Shown here: piece by piece, positions 33,531 to 42,199 of the stretch
Numbering within the stretch: the stretch's first letter is position 1
How the letters are laid out: each line of letters starts with the position of its first letter
The notes under the pieces: model-generated
Databases searched by the model: none
Told to the model about the DNA's origin: nothing
Seen by the model: only the letters and a program-made list of their open reading frames with translations
DNA from: Chloroflexota bacterium
GTDB lineage: Bacteria; Chloroflexota; Anaerolineae; Aggregatilineales; Phototrophicaceae
DNA: 64,000 bases
NCBI GenBank assembly: GCA_026708115.1
Contig: JAPOVL010000033.1
Span: forward strand, 62,001-126,000
Direction: 5' to 3'
Translations under genes and position numbers: made by a program

Positions 33531-33664
33531 ATTGCGCAAACATTGGCGCAAAAACATGCTTGGCGCGCCAACGCCAATACCACCCCGATTCCCCTGCCAA
33601 CCCGCACCGACGCAAGCTTGAGGCATTGGCGCAAACCCTTAATCACTTGGCGCATTTCCGCCAA
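33531..33664. promoter_or_regulatory. Cluster of TTGGCGC iteron-like motifs upstream of corA
   Basis: ATTGGCGCAAA occurs at 33542-33552 and 33625-33635, with a near copy ATTGCGCAAA at 33531-33540. A perfect palindrome TTGGCGCGCCAA is at 33560-33571. TTGGCGC recurs at 33647, and CGCCAAT (the reverse) at 33573 and 33658. Spacing and both orientations suggest protein-binding sites. The regulator is unknown. Confidence 0.45.
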
Positions 33665-33719
33665 TCTTCGCCATCAGCCCGCCATTGCCCGCTATCCCCA
33701 TCGGCGTCATAATAAACCC

Positions 33720-34637
33720 ATGACCACCAGAATCATCACCCACGGCGACCTCACCTGGCTCGACCTGGCGCACCCGACCGAAGCCGATGTCGACAGCCTC
33801 AGCGGGCGCTTCCCCTACTTCCACCCGCTCAATCTGGAGGACATAAGAAGCCCCATCGAGCGGCCCAAGCTCGACCAGGACGACGACTACATCTTCGCCG
33901 TCATGCACTTCCCGCTCTGGGATTCCCGGCACGAGATCTCCCGCGCCGCCGAGGTCGATTTCTTCGTCGGCCGCGACTACGTCGTCACCGTGCATAACGG
34001 CACCCTCAAGCCCCTGGTCAACCTGGTCGAACGCTGCCAAACCGACCCCGCCGAGCGCCAGCGCCTGCTGGGTCGCGGCGCCAACCACGCCTTCCACACG
34101 CTCATCGATCAACTGGTGGATTACGTCTTTCCCATTCTCGGCAAGGTCGACAAGCGCATCCACGCCATCGAAGACGCGCTCTTCGAATCCAACGCCAAGC
34201 GCGTCATCCAGGAGATCGCCCTGCTGCGCCGCGATATCATCTCCCTGCGCCGCATCATCCGCCAGCAGATCCCCATCGTCCAGCAACTGGAAACCGTCCA
34301 GCATCCCATCCTGCACGACGAGATGGAAGAGTACTTCGGCGATATTGCCGATCACCTCTTCAAACTCCGCGATATCGCCGACGAGAACTACGAGATCATC
34401 AACAGCTTCGCCGAAACTGCCGATACGTTGGCGAGCTATCGCATCAACGAAGTCATGCGCATCCTCACCGTCATCTCCGTTATCATGCTGCCGCTCACGC
34501 TCATTTCCAGCATCTATGGCATGAACATCGAGCTTCCCTTTGCCGACGATCACAACGCCTTTATAATCACCTCCGGCGCCATGTTACTGATCGCCATCCT
34601 GATGCTGATCTATTTCCGTAAACGCAACTGGCTATGA
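33720..34637 (+). CDS. corA: CorA-family divalent cation transporter
   Basis: 305 residues from ATG 33720. A soluble alpha/beta N-terminal domain and a long helical stalk (ALFESNAKRVIQEIALLRRD) lead into two C-terminal membrane helices. The CorA signature YGMN (near 265-268) sits in SSIYGMNIELPF, and the protein ends KRNWL, near the usual length. It forms pentamers that take up Mg2+ or Co2+. The rnd gene begins within its stop codon (ATGA overlap), so the two are co-translated. The iteron cluster upstream may control it. Confidence 0.92.
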   Translation: MTTRIITHGDLTWLDLAHPTEADVDSLSGRFPYFHPLNLEDIRSPIERPKLDQDDDYIFAVMHFPLWDSRHEISRAAEVDFFVGRDYVVTVHNGTLKPLVNLVERCQTDPAERQRLLGRGANHAFHTLIDQLVDYVFPILGKVDKRIHAIEDALFESNAKRVIQEIALLRRDIISLRRIIRQQIPIVQQLETVQHPILHDEMEEYFGDIADHLFKLRDIADENYEIINSFAETADTLASYRINEVMRILTVISVIMLPLTLISSIYGMNIELPFADDHNAFIITSGAMLLIAILMLIYFRKRNWL

Positions 34638-35776
34638 CCACCCCCTCGCCAGCCGCAGCGACCTACATCGACTCCGAGCGCGCGCTCAATCAATTGCTCG
34701 CTTCCCTGCGTGCGGAGCCCCGCATCGCCTGCGATACCGAGTCGAACAGCCTGCACGCCTACCGCGGCAAGACCTGCCTCATCCAACTGTCGACGCCGGG
34801 CCAGGACGTCCTGATTGACCCGCTGGGCATCGCCGATATCAGCGCCTTGGGCCCCGTCTTCGCCGATCGGCAGATCGAGAAGGTCTTCCACGCCTCCGAA
34901 TACGATCTGATCTGTCTCAAGCGCGATTTCGATTTCGATGTGCATCCCGTATTCGATACCATGGCCGCGGCCCGCGTCTGCGGCTACACGCGCATCGGCT
35001 TGAGCAACATGCTGGAGGACCTGCTCGGCCTCCGCCACAGCAAGAAGCATCAGACCGCGGATTGGGCGCGGCGCCCGCTGCCGGCGAGCCACCGCCGCTA
35101 CGCGCAGATGGATACGCGCTACTTGCTGCCCTTGCGCGATATCCTGTATGACGAGTTGCAGCGCGCCGGTCGCCTGGAAGAAGCCTTCGAATACTTTGCA
35201 GACATCACCGCATTCGAAGTCAAATCCCAAGATTTCGACCCGGAGGGCTTCTGGGATCTCTGCCGCCCGAAGGACCTGAATCCGCGCCAGGCCGCCATCT
35301 TGCGCGAGCTCTACATCCTGCGCGATGAACTGGCGCAACACTACGACCGCCCCTCGCACCAGCTGATCACGAACAAGGCCTTGCTCAAGCTCGCGACAAC
35401 ATCGCCGCGCCGGCCCAATCAACTCTTTGGCGTCTCGGGACTGCCGCCCTGGCTCGCGCGCCAGAACGGCAACGAGATCCTTCAAGCGATTTCGCATGGG
35501 AACAGAAGCCTCGCGCCGCCGAAACCCCCGCGTCGGAAGGCGATCCCACAGACGATCGTGGATCGCTACACCGCGCTGCACACTTGGCGCAAGGAGGTCG
35601 CGCTTTCCCGCGGCGTGGAATCCGATGTCATCTTGAGCAAAGGCAGCATGTGGGCCATCGCCCGCCGCAAACCCGCCTCCGTCGACGACCTGGACGACAT
35701 ACCGGGCCTGGGTCCCTGGCGGCGGGCAACCTATGGCGCGGACTTGCTCTCTGTGGTTAACGGAGGGGGCGGATAG
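34634..35776 (+). CDS. rnd: Ribonuclease D (3'-5' exoribonuclease)
   Basis: 380 residues, close to the family length. DEDD exonuclease motifs are visible: IACDTESNSL near residue 33 (Asp and Glu), VFHASEYDLICLKRDF near 90, and RRYAQMDTRYLLPLRD near 155 with the catalytic Tyr/Asp. Two HRDC-like helical domains follow, at about 210-290 and 310-375. The end has IPGLGPWRRATYGADLLSV, a helix-hairpin-helix-like element. It trims tRNA and other stable RNA 3' ends. It overlaps the corA stop by four bases and is followed by a Nudix gene. Confidence 0.88.
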   Translation: MTTPSPAAATYIDSERALNQLLASLRAEPRIACDTESNSLHAYRGKTCLIQLSTPGQDVLIDPLGIADISALGPVFADRQIEKVFHASEYDLICLKRDFDFDVHPVFDTMAAARVCGYTRIGLSNMLEDLLGLRHSKKHQTADWARRPLPASHRRYAQMDTRYLLPLRDILYDELQRAGRLEEAFEYFADITAFEVKSQDFDPEGFWDLCRPKDLNPRQAAILRELYILRDELAQHYDRPSHQLITNKALLKLATTSPRRPNQLFGVSGLPPWLARQNGNEILQAISHGNRSLAPPKPPRRKAIPQTIVDRYTALHTWRKEVALSRGVESDVILSKGSMWAIARRKPASVDDLDDIPGLGPWRRATYGADLLSVVNGGGG

Positions 35777-35786
35777 CCTTCATACC

Positions 35787-36479
35787 ATGCCTCGTCACGC
35801 TAGCCTGCCGCTCTGGCGCGATCAATCTGTCGAGCAGAAGCTGGACGCCTTGCGCGGTCAAGCGCTCGATCTCTACCGCTATCAGCTCTCAGCGGCCTAC
35901 GCGGCTATCATGCGCATGCTGGGGGCGCATCAACCGGCGGATGGCAAAGAAGCAGCGGATATCGAGTTGATTAAGCGCTTGATCGCTGAACATCCTGATA
36001 TCCTCAGCATGCGCTGCGAAGTCGGCCATATCACCGCCTCGGCCATGATCGTCGACCTCGCTTCCCGCCGCACGCTGCTGCACTTTCACAAGCGGATGGA
36101 TCGCTGGCTGCAGGTGGGCGGGCACCTCGAATACGAAACAGATATCGCCGCCGCCGCCCTGCGCGAAGCCCTTGAGGAAACCGGCTTGACCGACCTCGCG
36201 TTTTACCCGGCGGCCGACGCCGTCTCGCCTATCGACTACGATGTGCATACCGTCCCGCGGCGCCTCGAGACGCCCGAGCATCTGCATCTCGATTTTCGCT
36301 ATCTGCTATTGACGCGACGACCGGAGTCCATAGCGCCGGCCGCAGGCGAATCCACGCAGTTCAGGTGGCTGAGCTTTGACGAGGCATTCGCGCTCGTCAC
36401 CGAAATCGACCCGCCGCTGAAGAGACTGTTGCGGAAGGGACAAGTCCTGCTGCGCGATCTGTCCAGCGACGACGACTAG
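35787..36479 (+). CDS. Nudix hydrolase
   Basis: 230 residues from ATG 35787; the in-frame ATG at 35733 lies inside rnd. The Nudix box is GGHLEYETDIAAAALREALE followed by ETGL near residue 110. The first Glu of the G-x5-E part reads Thr, while the REALEETGL metal-binding part is intact. An N-terminal helical region of about 75 residues precedes the fold. The substrate (a nucleoside diphosphate derivative) is not predictable. It is the last gene of the corA-rnd run. Confidence 0.84.
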   Translation: MPRHASLPLWRDQSVEQKLDALRGQALDLYRYQLSAAYAAIMRMLGAHQPADGKEAADIELIKRLIAEHPDILSMRCEVGHITASAMIVDLASRRTLLHFHKRMDRWLQVGGHLEYETDIAAAALREALEETGLTDLAFYPAADAVSPIDYDVHTVPRRLETPEHLHLDFRYLLLTRRPESIAPAAGESTQFRWLSFDEAFALVTEIDPPLKRLLRKGQVLLRDLSSDDD

Positions 36480-36533
36480 CGACTGACTCTAGAAATTCGT
36501 CGTAATCTCTTGCCAAATTGCGCCCCTTCTCTA

Positions 36534-36561
36534 TTGACATATCTCACAATAACGCTAAAGT
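36534..36561 (+). promoter_or_regulatory. Candidate sigma70 promoter
   Basis: TTGACA at 36534-36539 and TAAAGT at 36556-36561 with a 16-base spacer. It lies in the 295-base gap between the Nudix gene and the uracil-DNA glycosylase gene, about 215 bases before the latter's ATG, so a long leader or a separate small transcript would follow. No other gene is seen in this gap. Confidence 0.4.
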
Positions 36562-36774
36562 AGAGCCAAGAAGCAATCGCTACAATTTGAAATCTCCTGC
36601 GCCAGTATGAAATGTCCTGCCTTGACTGTATCAAGGCTGTCTCTCTTCGGTTGTCCCTGTCTGATCGAATCTTGATTACACTCACTACAGCTAAGTAGTC
36701 TCGCTTTGCCTATCGCGCTTGGCGTTGTTATGCTCTATGGATGATAACGCTCACGCCAGAAAGGCAGCGACGAC

Positions 36775-37380
36775 ATGTCTAGCACTCGCACCGATCTTTT
36801 GCGCGCAATCCGTGACGAAATCGTGAATCTCACCGAATCACCACTGTACCGGTATCGCGTCGACAACGGCTATTTCCCGGTTATCGGTCAGGGCAGCCAC
36901 TACGCGGATATCATGTTCATTGGCGAAGCCCCGGGCAAGAACGAAGCCGAGATCGGTCGTCCCTTTTGCGGCGCTTCGGGTCGCGTGCTCGACGAATTGC
37001 TCGATTCAATCCATGTTCGGCGCGAGGACGTATACGTGACCAATATCGTCAAGGACCGTCCGCCCAACAATCGCGATCCGCAACGTGCCGAAATCGAACT
37101 CTACGCGCCCTTCCTCGAGCGGCAGATTGATATCATCCAGCCCAAGGTCATCGCGACGCTCGGCAGATTCTCCATGGAGTTCATCTTGCGCCAATTCGGC
37201 TCGATGCAAGCCGGCTTGCGCATCAGCCAGGTGCACGGCACGGTCATCAGAGTTCGGGCCGGATATGGCGAGGCGTCGGTGGTGCCGCTCTTCCATCCCG
37301 CCGCTGCGCTCTACAATGCCAGTCAGCGCTCGACCCTGGAGCAAGACTTTCAGGTTTTGAAGCAGTTCATTTCTGCATAA
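36775..37380 (+). CDS. Uracil-DNA glycosylase, family 4-like, lacking Fe-S cysteines
   Basis: 201 residues. Motif 1 is FIGEAPGKNEAEIGRPFCGA (residues about 48-67). Further features are TNIVKDRPPNNRDP near 88 and the C-terminal substrate motif LFHPAAALYN near 176. This is the family 4 layout. The four Cys that bind the 4Fe-4S cluster are not there: the early CxxC position reads TESP, CRPP reads DRPP, and the later Cys is Tyr (ELYAPF). Only one Cys exists in the protein. It should remove uracil from deaminated DNA. It stands alone between the Nudix and Uma2 genes. Confidence 0.83.
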   Translation: MSSTRTDLLRAIRDEIVNLTESPLYRYRVDNGYFPVIGQGSHYADIMFIGEAPGKNEAEIGRPFCGASGRVLDELLDSIHVRREDVYVTNIVKDRPPNNRDPQRAEIELYAPFLERQIDIIQPKVIATLGRFSMEFILRQFGSMQAGLRISQVHGTVIRVRAGYGEASVVPLFHPAAALYNASQRSTLEQDFQVLKQFISA

Positions 37381-37433
37381 CAGTCGGGTATAATGAGTCC
37401 AACTCCGTAGGTACGGATATTGGTGAGCAATCC

Positions 37434-38003
37434 ATGGTCGTAGACAAGCAATTCATCAGCGCAGAGAAATTTCTCGAAATGGTTGAACAACCACAGTATG
37501 TAGATCGCGTCGTTGAGCTTGTGGAAGGGGAGATCGTCGAGATGTCATTGCCAGGTGGAGAGCACGGTGAAATTCTGACACTGCTGGCCGTGAAGATTGC
37601 AAACTTTGTCTACGGCAATGGTCTAGGCCGCGTCACTTCGGGCGACACAGGATTCATGCTTGAACGGAATCCCGATGGCAAGGACACGGTGCGCGGCATC
37701 GACATTGCTTTTGTCAGTTTCGCAAAAGCGCCAAGTCCATTTGTCAGCAAGTTAGTCGATGTCTCTCCCGATTTGGCAGTAGAGGTGATTTCACCGAGCA
37801 ATGAGGCGGCTGATATTCGATTGAAAGTCTTGCAACTCCTCAACGCGGGTACAAAATTGGTATGGGTAGTTTATCCCGATAGCAGAATGGTCGATGTCCA
37901 TTCCGCTTCCGGCGCCAAGACGCTTCACGAGAACGATACACTCTCCGGAGGCGATGTCTTGCCCGGTTTCCAGATGCGGGTTGGCGATATATTCCCCTCC
38001 TGA
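37434..38003 (+). CDS. Uma2-family (DUF820) PD-(D/E)xK endonuclease-like protein
   Basis: 189 residues. It has the Uma2 pattern: RVVELVEGEIVEMSLPGGEH near residue 23, RGIDIAFVSFAK near 86, then LAVEVISPSNEAADIRLKV near 112, whose Asp and Glu-x-Ile/Lys region is the degenerate nuclease core. The end DVLPGFQMRVGDIF is typical. The family is expanded in Cyanobacteria and Chloroflexota, and its biological role is poorly defined. No toxin-antitoxin partner is visible next to it. Confidence 0.87.
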   Translation: MVVDKQFISAEKFLEMVEQPQYVDRVVELVEGEIVEMSLPGGEHGEILTLLAVKIANFVYGNGLGRVTSGDTGFMLERNPDGKDTVRGIDIAFVSFAKAPSPFVSKLVDVSPDLAVEVISPSNEAADIRLKVLQLLNAGTKLVWVVYPDSRMVDVHSASGAKTLHENDTLSGGDVLPGFQMRVGDIFPS

Positions 38004-38093
38004 TTCTTGACAGTTGTGTCCTGTCGTCAATGCGCCAAGCTGCGCCTTTTGTACAAAATCCATTTCCCCTGAACTGGCCACACATTTTGCGTA

Positions 38094-38750
38094 ATGGATC
38101 GTAATCTACATAGTTTGGTGCAAGTCATCTGGGATTACATGCTCGTCGGTCAGCGCTTGCGCGCCGCTGACTGCATCTTCATGCTCGGCAGCTATGACAT
38201 CCGCGTAGCGGACTACGCGATTGATCTGTTTCACAAGGGTTACGCGCCTTATCTGCTGTTTTCGGGCGGCGCTGTCCAGCGGAATGAGGCGCTCGGCGTC
38301 TTTTGGGACCTGCCTGAAGCCGATTACTTCGCCCGGCACGCGCTGGCGCGCGGCGTCCCGGCTGAGGGCATTCTGGTGGAAAACCGCGCCAGCAACACAG
38401 GCGAGAATTTCCTGCTCGCCAGAGACTTGCTCTGTCGCAAAGGCTTTGACTTCGAATCTTTCATTCTGGTGCAGAAGCCCTTCATGGAGCGACGGGTGCT
38501 GGCGACCGCGCAAAAGCTTTGGCGCGACTTTGACTTTGTCGTGACGTCGCCGCCGATATCCTGCGCCAACTACCTCAACAGCGATTTGCCGCGCGACGCC
38601 TTGATACAGTACATCGTTGGCGATTTCCAACGAGTTAAGGTCTATGGCGACAAGGGTTTTCAAATGCCTCAGCACATCCCCGACGATGTATGGGACGCGT
38701 TTGAACAGCTCTGCGCGCTGGGCTATGACCAGCGGCTAGTGAAACCCTGA
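38094..38750 (+). CDS. YdcF/DUF218-family protein
   Basis: 218 residues without a membrane helix, so a cytosolic YdcF type. Family motifs are CIFMLGSYDIRVADYAIDL near residue 28, LLFSGGAVQ near 53, RGVPAEGILVENRASNTGEN near 92 (the ENRAxNTxEN core) and FILVQKPFMERR near 122. The family may bind SAM or act on envelope precursors; the true role is not established. Its stop is close to the convergent M20 gene. Confidence 0.83.
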   Translation: MDRNLHSLVQVIWDYMLVGQRLRAADCIFMLGSYDIRVADYAIDLFHKGYAPYLLFSGGAVQRNEALGVFWDLPEADYFARHALARGVPAEGILVENRASNTGENFLLARDLLCRKGFDFESFILVQKPFMERRVLATAQKLWRDFDFVVTSPPISCANYLNSDLPRDALIQYIVGDFQRVKVYGDKGFQMPQHIPDDVWDAFEQLCALGYDQRLVKP

Positions 38751-38753
38751 GCG

Positions 38754-40175
38754 CTACCTCAACGGATGCGCATGTTGCGGCCCGTGTACATCGTCCGGTA
38801 TCGGGCATTTGTAGGGCGTCTCCTTTAGGACGGCGTTGAATTCGGCTTGCGCGGAGGCCAGCGTCTCCGGCGACAGGATCAACTCAGCGGCAGCCAGCGC
38901 CATCACTTTGGCGGCGTACATCATGCCTTTGTGCCCGATTGATGTCCGCCCGGTAGCGACAACCCCCCAGGAGTGGGCCGCGGCGCGGCTGGCCCAGGTC
39001 GCGGTCTGCAACATGCTGCAAGGGGCATACCAACTCATGTCGCCCATGTCCGTCGAGCCCGGAGAAACATCGCCCTTGTCTCGGCTCGGCAGCACATTGC
39101 CGATCAGCGGTTGATTGGCTGCCTGCGGATCGACGCCGTAGCGGTCGACCAAGGTCTTGACGTTGGCGTCGCCGAAATGGGCATTGATTCTCGAGGCGTA
39201 TGCTCGCTCCTCATCGCTAAAGTCGATGCCGCCCAATGCCCGCATCACTTCGGTTTGCAGGTCGGCCAGCACTTCGTTGGACAGGACACGCGTCGAGCCG
39301 GATTTGTAGACGATCTCAACTTCGGTATCGGTCATCATGGCCGCGCCTTTGGCAATGCGTATCACGCGCTGGCTAACGTCGTCGAGGTTTTGCGGATCGT
39401 GAGCGCGCACGTAGTAATAGCTTTCGGCGTAGTCCGGCACGACGTTTGGCGCCAGCCCGCCGCTGAGAATGGCATAGTGCAGACGCACATCGTCAGTGAC
39501 ATGCTCGCGCAGATAGTTGACGCCGATGTTCATCAATTCCAGGGCGTCGAGGGCAGAACGTCCGGAATGTGGGTCGGCGGCGGCATGCGCCGATTTGCCC
39601 TTGAAACGAAAATAGTAGCGGTTCACGCTGAGCATGCTGCCCTTCATGGCAGAATTGATATACCAGGGGTGCCAGTTGAAGGTCGCGTCGAGATCGTCGA
39701 AGGCGCCGGCGCGCCCCATGAAGACTTTGCCGCTGCCGCCCTCTTCAGCAGGGCAACCATAATAGCGAACGGTGCCCGCGCGGCCTGTACTCTCCAGCCA
39801 TTCCTTAAACGCGACAGCAGCTGCCAGGCAGCCCGTACCGAGGAGATTATGCCCGCAACCGTGGCCAGGGTCCCCCGCGATGATCGGGTCGGGACTGTTC
39901 TGATCCTTCTGTGACAAGCCCGGTAAGGCGTCGTACTCACCGGCAAAGGCGATGACGGGCTTGCCCGCGCCCCACTCCGCAGCGAAGGCCGTGCTTAAGC
40001 CCCCGATATCCCAAGTGATGCCAAAGCCTTCCGACTCCAAGAAGTCGGCTTGCAGCTTCGACGCTTTGAATTCCAGAAATTGTAACTCGGGATTGTCCCA
40101 TATCTCGTCTGCCATGGCAGTGAAGCGGATTTGATGTTCGTCGAGCCAGTCGGCAATATCCTGTTTCAAACGCAT
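38754..40175 (-). CDS. M20-family amidohydrolase, AbgB-like
   Basis: 473 residues from ATG 40175, chosen because AAGGAAG lies ahead of it; the upstream in-frame ATG 40193 lacks a site. The M20D pattern is visible: FAGEYDALPGLSQ near 83, DPGHGCGHNLLGTG near 103 (metal His), YYGCPAEEGGSGK near 140 (catalytic Glu-Glu), NWHPWYIN near 168, and a late DMGDMSWYAPC near 388. The length fits p-aminobenzoyl-glutamate hydrolase subunit B or indole-acetamide-type hydrolases. It cleaves an amide of a small acid. No abgA or abgT is adjacent. Confidence 0.83.
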   Translation of the reverse strand: MRLKQDIADWLDEHQIRFTAMADEIWDNPELQFLEFKASKLQADFLESEGFGITWDIGGLSTAFAAEWGAGKPVIAFAGEYDALPGLSQKDQNSPDPIIAGDPGHGCGHNLLGTGCLAAAVAFKEWLESTGRAGTVRYYGCPAEEGGSGKVFMGRAGAFDDLDATFNWHPWYINSAMKGSMLSVNRYYFRFKGKSAHAAADPHSGRSALDALELMNIGVNYLREHVTDDVRLHYAILSGGLAPNVVPDYAESYYYVRAHDPQNLDDVSQRVIRIAKGAAMMTDTEVEIVYKSGSTRVLSNEVLADLQTEVMRALGGIDFSDEERAYASRINAHFGDANVKTLVDRYGVDPQAANQPLIGNVLPSRDKGDVSPGSTDMGDMSWYAPCSMLQTATWASRAAAHSWGVVATGRTSIGHKGMMYAAKVMALAAAELILSPETLASAQAEFNAVLKETPYKCPIPDDVHGPQHAHPLR

Positions 40176-40332
40176 GTCCGTCTTCCTTATCATTGACGAT
40201 TCATGGCGCGATGATAACCCGAAGCCGCAGTCATCGCTACAGCGGGCTAAGGCGCGCCTGCCTGTACAACATGAAAAAAAGTGGAAACTCTTGCCCGTTC
40301 CGGGATCGAACAGCGCAACTGGAACGATCGCC

Positions 40333-41268
40333 CTAGACGTTCACGGTTGCAATTACCTGTTGATTGGGGTCTCTGGCCGATTCTGAAGGTAAGAGGTCAA
40401 TAGCAGCGTCCGGCAGAGCCAGGGTGAGCGCGCGGAAACCAAGGCGATGTCCCATGTCCCGAATGGCTACCAGAAGTTGTGTGCTCAAGTGGCGCGGTGA
40501 CCAGCAATAAACCTCAGCTTGGCGCGTATTGTAGAGCTGTTGATGGAAACATACCAGCGCCTCGTGACCGGATGCATTAACGTACTGTCGGTATTTGCTG
40601 CGCTCAATTATCTGCGGAATGCCTTTCCAGTGTTCGCGCCATTCAGCTTCCCATTGGGCGCGGGGACTGGTCAGGCGGCCAACAGCCATTGCCCAGCCGT
40701 CGATCATACTCGCGCTGGTATTGTCATATTCCTGGCTTTTGTAGAAGCTTTGACCGATTTGCGCCGCAAACGTGTATCGGGTTAGGCGGAACGCTTCCTT
40801 GGCGCCGAAATGAGTACGATAATACGTCGCCAGTGATTTGTCGTACTCAGGATAGGTCACCGAAAGACGTCCTGGCGCGCGCGCGTCGGCCAAGATCGCG
40901 TCCGCGAGCGTCTGATGCACTTCGTCGGCACAACTATCGTCGACAATCATTTGCGCGAGGTGCAAATGACTGTTCATGGGCGTCAATTCTCGATTGAAAA
41001 AGGCCTCGGCATAGGCCAGAATCTGGCCCTCTTCTGCTACGACGTAAGCGTATCCGTTGCCACTGAGGAGATGGTTCAGCCAAATTGCTCCGGTTTCCAG
41101 CGACATCCAGGCCCCGCCATGTAACCAACGTTCGTAGATGGTCAGCGCATCGTAGGGCAAATCTTCCACGTGTCCGCGCGCATCCATGCGCTGCCACAGG
41201 GAAACGCCACTGACAAAGAGACCTACGATATGGCGCGCGTCATCGAGCGTGGCTTGACGAACTTGCAT
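40333..41268 (-). CDS. GNAT-family N-acetyltransferase-like protein
   Basis: 311 residues. The N-terminal half is GNAT-like: MQVRQATLDDARHIVGLFVS, then YVVAEEGQILAYAEAFFN near 97 and LHLAQMIVDDSCADEVHQTL near 122, the usual acetyl-CoA region. The C-terminal 140 residues look like a second, more degenerate acetyltransferase-like domain. The acceptor is unknown. It is alone on the minus strand, with 111 bases separating it from the divergent coaX. Confidence 0.65.
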   Translation of the reverse strand: MQVRQATLDDARHIVGLFVSGVSLWQRMDARGHVEDLPYDALTIYERWLHGGAWMSLETGAIWLNHLLSGNGYAYVVAEEGQILAYAEAFFNRELTPMNSHLHLAQMIVDDSCADEVHQTLADAILADARAPGRLSVTYPEYDKSLATYYRTHFGAKEAFRLTRYTFAAQIGQSFYKSQEYDNTSASMIDGWAMAVGRLTSPRAQWEAEWREHWKGIPQIIERSKYRQYVNASGHEALVCFHQQLYNTRQAEVYCWSPRHLSTQLLVAIRDMGHRLGFRALTLALPDAAIDLLPSESARDPNQQVIATVNV

Positions 41269-41379
41269 AACTGGTCTTCTTCAAAACGATTTGTCTACAG
41301 CTTTGCTGGATTCTCTTATAGTATATCGTAAAGGCGCCGCCCGGACGATACGATTAGTGCCTCGGGAGTTTGTCGATTA

Positions 41380-42147
41380 ATGCTTCTGGCTTTTGATATA
41401 GGCAATACCAATATTCACATGGGCTTGTGGGACGGCGAGCGCTGGCGTCTGTCCTGGCGCGCTCGTACGGTTACCGAAAAGATGCCGGACGAGTACGCGG
41501 TTTTAGTGCGCAACTTCCTGTCTACAGCCGATGTTGCCCATCAGAGCATCAAGGGCGTTGTCATGAGCAGCGTTGTTCCTGCGTTAACGCCCACTTTCCA
41601 GGAATTGATTTGGCGTTATCTGACGATCGAAACGCTGACGGTCAACAGTGATACACCCTTGGGCATCGACATCGCAATTGACATGCCCGAACAGGCCGGC
41701 GCCGATCGCTTGTGCAACGCCGTGGCGCTTTCGCAACTCTTCGGCGCGCCGGCAGTCAGTGTGGACTTTGGTACCTCCACGAACTTTGATGTGCTTTCAG
41801 CGGATAACGAATACATTGGAGGCGCATTGTCACCGGGCATCGGTCTCGCGCACGATGCGCTGGTAAGCCGCGCCGCTCAATTGCACAAAGTGGAGTTGGT
41901 ACCGCCCCCGAATCCGATTGGTCGTAATACCATACATGCTATGCAGTCGGGCATTTTCTGGGGTTATGTCGGCATGATCAACAGTCTGCTGGCGCGAATT
42001 CTTAAGGAACTTGACTGCGAGGAAACCCAAGTCGTCGCGACAGGCGGATTGGCGCCGGTGTTCAAGGAGCACATTGTGCGGATCACCCATGTCGCGCCCG
42101 AATTGACACTGGATGGTTTGCGTCTGATATACGATTTGAATCAATGA
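41380..42147 (+). CDS. coaX: Type III pantothenate kinase
   Basis: 255 residues, the normal length. The ASKHA-fold phosphate motif is LLAFDIGNTNIHMGLWD at the N-terminus with the catalytic Asp in DIGNTN. Further features are EQAGADRLCNAVA near 103 and VSVDFGTSTNFDVLSADNEY near 126, followed by GGALSPGIG. It phosphorylates pantothenate, the first step of coenzyme A synthesis. It is the only CoA gene in the window. Confidence 0.94.
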   Translation: MLLAFDIGNTNIHMGLWDGERWRLSWRARTVTEKMPDEYAVLVRNFLSTADVAHQSIKGVVMSSVVPALTPTFQELIWRYLTIETLTVNSDTPLGIDIAIDMPEQAGADRLCNAVALSQLFGAPAVSVDFGTSTNFDVLSADNEYIGGALSPGIGLAHDALVSRAAQLHKVELVPPPNPIGRNTIHAMQSGIFWGYVGMINSLLARILKELDCEETQVVATGGLAPVFKEHIVRITHVAPELTLDGLRLIYDLNQ

Positions 42148-42199
42148 AAAAGATTGTCCCGGCGAAGGGAACGGGTGGCTGCATTCCCGCGCGACCTGC

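Larger units (their letters stand above)
32892..33719. other. Long non-coding stretch rich in repeats, upstream of corA
   Basis: This 828-base stretch between divergent genes holds no believable gene. It contains a degraded composite repeat (about 33131-33291) with a 26-bp palindrome at 33259-33284. A short G-rich run and a GCAACG/CGTTGC hairpin lie near 33360-33415, and clustered TTGGCGC motifs at 33531-33664. A frame open from 33543 is the in-frame upstream extension of corA and looks non-coding. Confidence 0.6.

Noticed and set aside
31500-33700. Possible CRISPR array in the repeat field
   Set aside because: Repeats are few, irregularly spaced and differ in length; no regular spacers and no cas genes in the window.
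33639-34553. 304-codon minus-strand frame opposite corA
   Set aside because: Same artefact of codon bias; CorA on the plus strand has the YGMN signature.
34610-35581. 323-codon minus-strand frame opposite rnd
   Set aside because: Antisense to recognised RNase D motifs; no family features.
36476-36685. 69-codon minus-strand frame between the Nudix and glycosylase genes
   Set aside because: Basic, no family pattern, no ribosome-binding site; the region looks non-coding.
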